This document shows positions 5,467-11,471 of a stretch of 11,471 nucleotides of DNA, in pieces. The translations under genes were made by a program, and so were the position numbers. Under the pieces are notes generated by a model, which saw only the letters and a list, made by a program, of their open reading frames with translations, was not told the origin of the DNA and ran no database searches. Position 1 is the first letter of the stretch, and each line of letters starts with the position of its first letter. This stretch comes from Acinetobacter sp. N54.MGS-139 (lineage in GTDB: Bacteria; Pseudomonadota; Gammaproteobacteria; Burkholderiales; Burkholderiaceae_F). The stretch lies in the NCBI GenBank assembly GCA_000980495.1, contig LARN01000051.1, positions 1-11,471 on the forward strand, written 5' to 3'.

Positions 5467-8400
5467 ATGCGCACATCTCGTCGTATATTTTTAAAATCTG
5501 CTGTCGGTTTGACCGGCGCGGCTACCGCATTCCACGCATCTGCGGCCTCCCGCTTCCTTCCCGGTCAAATCGGCAAATGGAAACTGGCAGATACCAAAGA
5601 ATACTTAAACATCTGCTGCTACTGCTCCGGCGGCTGCGGAACCATTTGTTCCGTCCGCGACGGTCAGCTTATTAATATTGAAGGCGACCCTGACAACCCC
5701 GTGAACCTGGGCGGCCTTTGCCCGAAAGGCGCAGGTCTGACCGGTCTGAGAAAGATCGTTGATAAAGACCGCCGCTTAGTGATGCATCCGCACCGCCTCA
5801 CACAGCCTCTGGTTCGCCGCCCCGGCTCCAGTGAATGGGAACCCATTTCCTGGTCTCAGGCTATCGACGAGATGGCGCGCAAAATTAAGAAAACTCGTGA
5901 CGAGAGCTACACTAAAGAAGAAGACGGTGTTACCGTCAACCGTTGCGAGGGTATTGCAAGCTACGGCGCTGCTCAGCTGAACTGTGAAGAAGCTTGGCTT
6001 GTTCAGAAGTTTGCCCGTTCTCTTGGCGTCGTTCAGATCGACAACCAGACTCGTGTCTGCCACTCTTCTACCGTTTCCGGTTTAGCCCCGACCTTCGGAC
6101 GCGGGTCCATGACCAGCCACTGGTGCGATTTCCAAAACGCCGATGTCATCATGACCATCGGTTCCAACAACGTTGAAAACCATCCGCTGTCTTCCCGCTG
6201 GTGTCACCGCGCCGTTGACCGCGGTGCCAAGTGGATCGTTGTTGACCCGCGCTTTACTCGTACCGCCTCTCAGGCCGATATGTACGCCCCGATTCGTCCG
6301 GGTACCGATATCGCTTTCTTCGGCGGCATGATTCACTACATTCTTGAGAAGAAGCTCTATCAGAAAGAGTACGTGATGAACTACACGAACGCTACCTTCC
6401 TGATTGATCCTTCCTATAAATTTGATGTTGCAGACGGTCTCTTCTCCGGTTGGGATGAAAAAGAAAAGGCTTACAGCAATAAGACTTGGATGTATCAGAC
6501 TGAAAAGGTTATTCCTTGGAGCACAGAACCCGGTGCACCCGGCGCTTGGGCTGACAATCCCGGAGTACCTAAGTTCAACCATCCTGCCCTCAAGGTTCCT
6601 AAGAAGGATGCCTCACTTCAGGATCCGAACTGTGTTCTGAATCTTCTTGCCAAGCATTATGACCGGTACACACTGCAGAAAGTCAGTGAGGTAACCGGTA
6701 TTAAACCTGAACTGCTTGAAGAAGTCTATAAGACCTATGCAGCTTCCGGCGCCCCCGAAAAGAGCGGCACAATCCTGTATGCGCTCGGCCAGACTCAGCA
6801 CTCCTACGGCAGCCAGAACTGCCGCGCCATGTGCATCATCCAGCTGCTCTTAGGCAACGTCGGTGTTGCAGGAGGCGGTATTAACGCCCTCCGCGGCGAA
6901 CCGAACGTTCAGGGCTCTACCGACGTCGGCGCCACCATGGACTACGCTCCGGGCTACCTCGCTTGGCCGATCCAGCAGAACCATCCGACATTGGATGCCT
7001 ACCTTTCTAAAGAAACCTATGCCGACGGCTACTACATGAACAAGCCGAAGTTCATGGTTTCCATGCTGAAAGAATGGTATGGCGACAACGCCACAGCAGA
7101 AAACAACTACTGCTATGACCTTCTGCCGAAACGCTCCCTGAAGCACAACGACTCCACGATCCCGACTTTCCATTACATGGCAGAAAACCAGATCAAGGGT
7201 TACTTGGTTTGGGGTATGAACCCGGCTCATTCCGAACCGAACACCAAGTACTGCCGCGAAGTTCTCGGCAAGCTTGACTGGATGATCGTTGCTGACTGGT
7301 TCGCAACTGAAACTGCTACCTTCTGGAAAGCTCCGGGCATGAAGCCTGAAGAAATTCAGACAACCGTCTACATGCTGCCGGCAGCCCTGATTTACGAAAA
7401 AGAAGGTTCTATCGCCAACTCCGGCCGCTGGCTGCAGTGGCGTCAGAAAGCCGTTGAACCGGCAGGACAGGCTAAGAGCGACTTCGAAATCATGACTCGC
7501 CTCTTCAACCGTATCGCTCAGCTGTATCGTCAGGAAGGCGGCGTCAATCCTGACCAGGTTACCAAAGTCAACTGGGATTACCGCAATCCGCAGGGTCAGC
7601 TCGATATCAAGGCAGTTGCTCACGCCATTAACGGCTACAACACCAAGACCGGCAAACTGCTGAAGGGCTACGGCGAACTCACAGCCGACGGCGACACAGC
7701 CTGCGGCATGTGGATTTACGGCGGCTACTTCAACAACGAAAACGAGAAATGGGATGCCATGGCTCAGCCCTGCACCCGCCGCTCTCTGGCTGATCCATCC
7801 GGATTGGGCCTTTACAGCGAATTCTCCTTCTCTTGGCCTGCCAACCGTCGAATCCTCTACAACCGTGCGTCTGCCGACATGAACGGCAAACCTTGGAACC
7901 CCAAGAAGATGCTGGTTGAATGGAACGGCTCCCGCTGGATCAACAATGACGTCGGCGACTTCGTTGAAACCCGTGTTGAAGACGGTAAGGTTGTTCCGGT
8001 TCCGCCGAACAACAAGGCCTTCTTCATGACTTGGGAACAGGACGCCCGCTTGTTCAGCTACCCGATGAAAGACGGTCCTCTGCCCGAACACTATGAACCG
8101 TACGAGTCTCCGACGAAGAACGTGATGAACGGCCGTCAGGACAGCCCGATGGTTCAGTTCACAAAGTGGAAAGAGTCCGTCAAACGCGGCAACAGCGAAG
8201 AGTTCCCGATCGTTGCAACGTCTTACTCCGTCTGCGAACACTGGCAGTCCGGTACACAGACCCGCAACATTCCGTGGCTCGTCGAAATCATGCCGAGACC
8301 TTTCGTTGAAATTTCCGAAGAACTGGCTAAAGAAAAAGGCATTAAGAACGGCGATGAAATCCGTGTCTGGAACAATCGCGGCTCCATTAAGGCCTTTGCG

Positions 8401-8598
8401 ATGGTTACCGTCCGCTACCAGCCACTTGAAATTAACGGCAAGAAGACGCATACCATCGGTTTGATTCACCACTGGAGCTGGGCATCTGCCTATGCTACCG
8501 GCGATACCATGAACGACCTTTCTCCGAACGTAGGCGATCCGAACTCCTACATTCCTGAATACAAGGCCTTCCTGGTCAACGTTGAAAAAGCCAAATAA
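5467..8598 (+). CDS. fdnG: Formate dehydrogenase-N large (catalytic) subunit, Cys-containing
   Basis: A 1043-residue molybdopterin oxidoreductase of the FdnG/FdoG type; E. coli FdnG is about 1016. It oxidises formate to CO2 at a Mo (or W) bis-MGD centre. Residues 1-30 are a twin-arginine signal (SRRIFLKS, R5-R6, then a hydrophobic stretch with an ASA site), so the mature protein is periplasmic. One [4Fe-4S] is bound by C50-x2-C53-x3-C57-x27-C85, with the conserved K87 after it. The active-site segment DNQTRVCHSSTVSGLAPTFG has C198 (TGC, 6058-6060) where E. coli has selenocysteine, followed by the conserved H199. The C-terminal guanylate-binding domain (from about 915) ends EYKAFLVNVEKAK, as in the family. 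The ATG has AAAGGA 8 bases upstream. It is the first gene of a three-gene operon. Confidence 0.96.
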   Translation: MRTSRRIFLKSAVGLTGAATAFHASAASRFLPGQIGKWKLADTKEYLNICCYCSGGCGTICSVRDGQLINIEGDPDNPVNLGGLCPKGAGLTGLRKIVDKDRRLVMHPHRLTQPLVRRPGSSEWEPISWSQAIDEMARKIKKTRDESYTKEEDGVTVNRCEGIASYGAAQLNCEEAWLVQKFARSLGVVQIDNQTRVCHSSTVSGLAPTFGRGSMTSHWCDFQNADVIMTIGSNNVENHPLSSRWCHRAVDRGAKWIVVDPRFTRTASQADMYAPIRPGTDIAFFGGMIHYILEKKLYQKEYVMNYTNATFLIDPSYKFDVADGLFSGWDEKEKAYSNKTWMYQTEKVIPWSTEPGAPGAWADNPGVPKFNHPALKVPKKDASLQDPNCVLNLLAKHYDRYTLQKVSEVTGIKPELLEEVYKTYAASGAPEKSGTILYALGQTQHSYGSQNCRAMCIIQLLLGNVGVAGGGINALRGEPNVQGSTDVGATMDYAPGYLAWPIQQNHPTLDAYLSKETYADGYYMNKPKFMVSMLKEWYGDNATAENNYCYDLLPKRSLKHNDSTIPTFHYMAENQIKGYLVWGMNPAHSEPNTKYCREVLGKLDWMIVADWFATETATFWKAPGMKPEEIQTTVYMLPAALIYEKEGSIANSGRWLQWRQKAVEPAGQAKSDFEIMTRLFNRIAQLYRQEGGVNPDQVTKVNWDYRNPQGQLDIKAVAHAINGYNTKTGKLLKGYGELTADGDTACGMWIYGGYFNNENEKWDAMAQPCTRRSLADPSGLGLYSEFSFSWPANRRILYNRASADMNGKPWNPKKMLVEWNGSRWINNDVGDFVETRVEDGKVVPVPPNNKAFFMTWEQDARLFSYPMKDGPLPEHYEPYESPTKNVMNGRQDSPMVQFTKWKESVKRGNSEEFPIVATSYSVCEHWQSGTQTRNIPWLVEIMPRPFVEISEELAKEKGIKNGDEIRVWNNRGSIKAFAMVTVRYQPLEINGKKTHTIGLIHHWSWASAYATGDTMNDLSPNVGDPNSYIPEYKAFLVNVEKAK

Positions 8599-8613
8599 TT
8601 CGGAGGATCTGTA

Positions 8614-9534
8614 ATGTCTATCTACACAAGAAAAGAGATGGCGATGCTTTACGATGCCTCCAAGTGCACAGGATGCAAAGGATGCCAAGTCGCCTGTAAA
8701 CAATGGAACGTTCTGTATTCCAATCTCGGAATGAACGCCTTCCCGTTCTCCGGAAGCTACCAGAACCCTGAAGACCTCAACGGCAGCAACCGTCTGGTCA
8801 TGACCTTCAAAGAAAAGAAGTCTGACAACCAGCTGCGTCCCGTTGAATGGGCCTTTGGCCGCCGTTCCTGCTTCCACTGCACCAACGCCGGCTGCGTTAC
8901 GGTCTGCCCGACCGGCTGCTTAAAGTACGAAGAAAACGGTGTGGTTTCCGTTTCTCCGGAAAAATGCATCGGCTGCCGCTACTGCGAAATGGCCTGTCCG
9001 TTTGACGTTCCCCGTTACTACGGCGACGAACCCAAGATCGACAAGTGCACGATGTGCTGGGATCGTTTGGAAAACGGCATGCTTCCTGCCTGCGTCAAGA
9101 CATGCCAGCCGGGTGCGCTGCACTTCGGCCCGCGAGACGAGATGATCAAACTCGGCAAAGAACGCGTTGAATTCCTAAAGTCCCGCGGCTACGATAAAGC
9201 TGAGCTTTACGGCGAAAACGAATGCGGCGGCCTGCATATTCTTCAGGTCTGCAAGTTCGGTGCCGAAGCTCAGGGCCTCATCAAGGGTGCACAGCCGAGC
9301 CCGCTCGCCACACTGAGCAAACTCGCTCAGCCGGGCGCCGGATTGGCAGCTGCTGCTACCGTAGCCGGTTTGGCCGTGTCCTTCGTTGCCGCCTTGGGCT
9401 ACCGTCGTAAGAAGATGACGATCGAAGAGGCCAAGGAACATTGGACACCTGCTCAGCGTAAACGCGGTGAAGAATATCTCCGAGAAGCTAAGAAAGAAGC
9501 TGCTGAGCAAGAACGCAGAGAAAATGCAGAGTAA
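8614..9534 (+). CDS. fdnH: Formate dehydrogenase-N iron-sulfur (beta) subunit
   Basis: A 306-residue ferredoxin-like electron-transfer subunit (E. coli FdnH: 294). Four cysteine groups can each supply a [4Fe-4S]: C18/C21/C24/C28, C86/C89/C94/C98, C118/C121/C124/C128 and C145/C148/C160/C164, paired across domains as usual in this family. A single hydrophobic helix near 243-262 (GLAAAATVAGLAVSFVAALG) anchors it in the membrane, followed by YRRKK and a charged tail of about 40 residues, which should lie in the cytoplasm. It has no signal peptide and is expected to be exported by the Tat system together with FdnG. GGAGG at 8602-8606 precedes the ATG by 7 bases, and the gap after fdnG is 15 bp. 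It carries electrons from FdnG to the cytochrome. Confidence 0.95.
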   Translation: MSIYTRKEMAMLYDASKCTGCKGCQVACKQWNVLYSNLGMNAFPFSGSYQNPEDLNGSNRLVMTFKEKKSDNQLRPVEWAFGRRSCFHCTNAGCVTVCPTGCLKYEENGVVSVSPEKCIGCRYCEMACPFDVPRYYGDEPKIDKCTMCWDRLENGMLPACVKTCQPGALHFGPRDEMIKLGKERVEFLKSRGYDKAELYGENECGGLHILQVCKFGAEAQGLIKGAQPSPLATLSKLAQPGAGLAAAATVAGLAVSFVAALGYRRKKMTIEEAKEHWTPAQRKRGEEYLREAKKEAAEQERRENAE

Positions 9535-9545
9535 AGAGGACCACC

Positions 9546-10304
9546 ATGATTACTAAATACATCAAGCGCCATTCCGTATTGGCACGAATCACGCACGGTG
9601 TTGTAGCGATTTCCTGCATCCTGCTTGCGATTTCCGGCCTGTTCGTTCTGATCACCGCCTGGAATAACGGCGTGGGCAGTGAGTTCACCATCGCGATGCG
9701 CTGGACACACAGACTGCTTGCCATCCCGTTCATCCTGATACCGCTTTTAGCGATCATCATTTCTCCGAAAGGTTTTGTTCATCTCTTTAAGAACAACATC
9801 TTCGGTAAATGGGATGCTGACGACCGCGCTTTCGCCATGCGCTTCCTTCCTTATCTTTTCGCTCCCGGCAAGGTTCACATGCCTCCGCAGCGTGAAGTTA
9901 AGTCTCTGCAGCGTGTTGCCGACGGCACCCTGCTCTTTGCAGGCGTCTTCGCAGCAATCTCGGGTATGATCCTGTGGCTCAATACCGGCCTTCTGCCGGG
10001 CGGAGAATGGGCTTACCACTTCTCTCAGTCCACACTTCTCACAGCTAAGATCGTCCACGACATCTCCTTCATCGTGATCATCGTCTTCGGTCTCGGCCAC
10101 ATCTACCTCGGTGCCGGCATCTTCGAACCGTATCACGGCACGCTGAACCTGATGTTCGGCAACGGCAAGATCAAAGAAGCCGATGCCGCTTATCACTGGG
10201 GCTACTGGGCCAACAATGAACTGGCTATCGGTAAGAATGTCGTAGAAGTTAAAGACGGCGAAAAGAAACGCGGTGATACCGCCTCCGAAGGTTGGGAGAA
10301 ATAA
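9546..10304 (+). CDS. fdnI: Formate dehydrogenase-N cytochrome b556 (gamma) subunit
   Basis: A 252-residue membrane protein of the FdnI/FdoI cytochrome b family (E. coli FdnI: 217; the extra length is mostly a polar C-terminal tail). Four hydrophobic helices are visible at about 18-38, 57-73, 128-146 and 170-191. Likely haem b ligands are H17, H55, H171 and H185; the pair spacings (38 and 14) are close to those in E. coli FdnI. The loop GKVHMPPQRE (108-117) is also characteristic. The subunit takes electrons from FdnH and reduces menaquinone or ubiquinone at the cytoplasmic side. AAGAGGA (9534-9540) overlaps the fdnH stop and precedes the ATG by 5 bases. It is the last gene of the operon, with no fdhE or fdhD after it. 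Confidence 0.95.
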   Translation: MITKYIKRHSVLARITHGVVAISCILLAISGLFVLITAWNNGVGSEFTIAMRWTHRLLAIPFILIPLLAIIISPKGFVHLFKNNIFGKWDADDRAFAMRFLPYLFAPGKVHMPPQREVKSLQRVADGTLLFAGVFAAISGMILWLNTGLLPGGEWAYHFSQSTLLTAKIVHDISFIVIIVFGLGHIYLGAGIFEPYHGTLNLMFGNGKIKEADAAYHWGYWANNELAIGKNVVEVKDGEKKRGDTASEGWEK

Positions 10305-10315
10305 TCAACTACAAA

Positions 10316-10339
10316 TCAGCGCCCGGTTTCGGGCGCTGA
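10316..10339 (+). terminator. Strong GC hairpin directly after fdnI (no T-run)
   Basis: TCAGCGCCCG (10316-10325) pairs perfectly with CGGGCGCTGA (10330-10339) around a GTTT loop, starting 12 bases after the fdnI stop. It is not followed by T residues, so alone it is not a standard terminator. It may protect the 3' end of the mRNA or back up the terminator that follows. Confidence 0.6.
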
Positions 10340-10352
10340 ATACGGAGCTTGG

Positions 10353-10383
10353 ATCCTCGGTCAGAAATGGCCGAGGATTTTTT
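10353..10383 (+). terminator. Intrinsic terminator of the fdh operon
   Basis: ATCCTCGG (10353-10360) pairs with CCGAGGAT (10371-10378), extended by a T-G and a C-G pair to a 6-nt loop (AGAAAT), and is followed by six T residues (10378-10383). A canonical Rho-independent terminator about 50 bases after the fdnI stop. Confidence 0.9.
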
Positions 10384-10785
10384 GCGTTTACCCAGAGACT
10401 CTTTATCTACAACCTGCCTGATCACTCAGTGGAGCTAGACCATATTTTTTTTTGCTTTAGCTTACTCTCGGTTCTCAGTTTCAATTTTGTTAGTTTCCGC
10501 GAGATGTTTGCATAGTCAAACCTCAATGGCGGCTTGTCCTTGTTGAGATCTTTACAGAGGGAACACAAAGAGGTTTGTTCGACGAACATTGTACTATCGA
10601 GAGAGCCATTTTTCTTGTCCCTAACTGCTCAGAGCTTTCTTTGTTCAATGCAAGGTATTGCCTGCTAGCTTGGGATTCATGCTCCCGGTTCGTAATGTTG
10701 GTGAATCTTGATCACCATATAAGGTCTTATCTGTCTTTAGGCTCTTTAAACATCCTAAACGTCGGATAAAGGTCACATCAGATTT
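10384..10785. other. Intergenic region between the fdh terminator and the transposase
   Basis: About 400 bases without a convincing gene. Visible items are a T9 run (10445-10453), a 13-base odd palindrome TGTTCGACGAACA (10576-10588), a weak 6-bp dyad TTTAGG/CCTAAA (10737-10759), and a 55-codon minus-strand frame (10422-10589). One end of the insertion sequence should lie somewhere here, but I could not fix it because the other end is outside the window. Confidence 0.6.
10422..10589 (-). CDS. Doubtful 55-residue basic protein or coding remnant
   Basis: An ATG at 10589 opens a frame to TGA at 10424-10422 on the transposase strand. The product begins MFVEQTSLCSLCKDLNKDKP and continues lysine-rich (KLTKLKLRTESKLKQKK). 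It contains one C-x2-C pair (C9, C12). The frame is also open for 15 codons upstream of the ATG. No ribosome binding site is evident and I recognise no family. It may be a fragment left by insertion or deletion beside the mobile element, or chance. Confidence 0.2.
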   Translation of the reverse strand: MFVEQTSLCSLCKDLNKDKPPLRFDYANISRKLTKLKLRTESKLKQKKIWSSSTE

Positions 10786-11471
10786 CTATGGACTGACCTT
10801 TAGCTGATACTGCGGCTTCTCTTCAAATCCCGGTATCCCCAGCAATGTAAAGAACAATCGGTCACGTTTCGTATCTCCGCTTCTCTGTGTAACGGTCCCA
10901 ACCTCACTCTTTAGGCTCGTCAATTCAATGCAGTCGAACCAGTCGATTAAACTTTGCATTGATTGTTTTTTCAGCCATTTGAGCAGGTCGGCGTTCTGAT
11001 CTTTGTCCTTTTCTGCAAGCTTTTTGTCGCAGAGGCTCAACTCAAGTTTTTCTTTGAGTTCCTTTATCTTCGTGTGCAGGAAGCACTGATATCCAAGCCC
11101 AACAAATTGACAGAACATACGTCCTTTGAGGGTATCTCCGTCCCAGACGCGGGTGCGCGTACCGTCCAGACGATTTTTCGTGTCCTTAAACGCTTCTTCA
11201 ATCTTTTCACGTAAACGGTACTTTCTTAGGGCCTCGAAGCAGTCCTCAGCTTTGTTGGAGACAAGGGCAAAGTAGCCGTAATCTTTCCTGGCCTGAGCGT
11301 AGGCGTCTTCGTTTATCGTAACTTTGAGCTTGCCGCCTCTGCCGAGCCGGCTTGTGTTGAGATATTTTTCTACCTTCTTCTGAGCTGATTCACTGAGCTC
11401 ATCCCACAGGCCTTTTTCAATATCGTTCTTTAGGGACATAAGATCTGTCGCAAGGCGTTTTTCATCCTCTC
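10786..11471 (-). mobile_element. IS4/IS1634-like transposase, C-terminal part (cut by right edge)
   Basis: The frame ends at TAG 10788-10786 and is still open at base 11471, so the ATG at 11439 is internal and the N-terminal half with the two catalytic aspartates lies outside the window. About 228 residues are visible. The segment DYGYFALVSNK is followed by YRLREKIEEAFKDTKNRLDG, which fits the IS4-superfamily signature Y-x2-R-x3-E-x6-K exactly and supplies the catalytic glutamate. The downstream GRMFCQFVGLGYQCFL hydrophobic segment is also typical of IS1634-type enzymes. The tail is charged and coiled-coil-like (KIKELKEKLELSLCDKKLAEK). No stop or frameshift is seen in this part, so the enzyme may be functional. 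Terminal inverted repeats and target duplication cannot be set from one end. Confidence 0.88.

Noticed and set aside
6058..6060. Selenocysteine in FdnG
   Set aside because: The codon is TGC, not TGA, and no SECIS-like hairpin is needed or was sought further.
6850..8877. A 675-codon open frame on the minus strand, opposite fdnG and the start of fdnH
   Set aside because: It lies wholly antisense to the conserved fdnG/fdnH genes and its translation has no recognisable family features. It is explained by GC-biased third positions of the real genes.
10737..10759. TTTAGG/CCTAAA dyad as terminator of the transposase or as an inverted repeat end
   Set aside because: The stem is only 6 bp with no T-run on either strand, and without the other end of the element an inverted repeat cannot be confirmed.
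1..11471. CRISPR array, tRNA or rRNA genes, toxin-antitoxin or defence cassette
   Set aside because: No regularly spaced repeats, no tRNA-like cloverleaf with a CCA end and no rRNA sequence were seen. The only unexplained large gene (left edge) shows no motif that would assign it to a defence system.

Overview
The window looks like a chromosomal segment of an anaerobic or facultatively anaerobic Gram-negative proteobacterium. The grounds are an E. coli-type FeoA/FeoB/FeoC ferrous iron operon with a Fur-like box, and a three-subunit formate dehydrogenase-N whose large subunit carries a twin-arginine signal (so the active site should face the periplasm). A gut Burkholderiales of the Sutterella/Parasutterella type is my guess from general impression; no rRNA or other taxonomic marker is present.

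Layout: (1) Bases 1-1313 (or 1343), minus strand: the first 437 or more codons of a large protein I do not recognise. It runs off the left edge and is AT-richer than the rest. (2) 1388-4513, minus strand: feoA1-feoA2-feoB-feoC, tightly packed (0-bp, 8-bp and -4-bp junctions), ending in a clear intrinsic terminator. (3) 4514-5466: a 953-bp divergent intergenic region. It holds the feo promoter with a Fur-like site, a possible broken exported-protein gene or small transcript, two related CCGTA...CGGTTATT motifs, and the promoter and structured leader of the fdh operon. (4) 5467-10304, plus strand: fdnG-fdnH-fdnI, with 15-bp and 11-bp gaps and good ribosome binding sites, followed by two strong hairpins, the second a canonical terminator. 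The FdnG active-site position that is selenocysteine in E. coli is a plain cysteine codon (TGC). (5) 10384-10785: non-coding or marginally coding DNA. (6) 10786-11471, minus strand: the C-terminal part of an IS4/IS1634-like transposase with an intact Y-R-E-K signature, cut by the right edge.

The two operons fit an anaerobic life. Feo imports Fe2+, the iron form available without oxygen. The formate dehydrogenase needs much iron (one [4Fe-4S] in FdnG, four in FdnH, two b-haems in FdnI) and would pass electrons from periplasmic formate to the quinone pool. No maturation genes (fdhD, fdhE, mob/moa) or partner terminal reductase lie in the window. I see no CRISPR array, tRNA, rRNA or clear new defence system. 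The least explained item is the large protein at the left edge.
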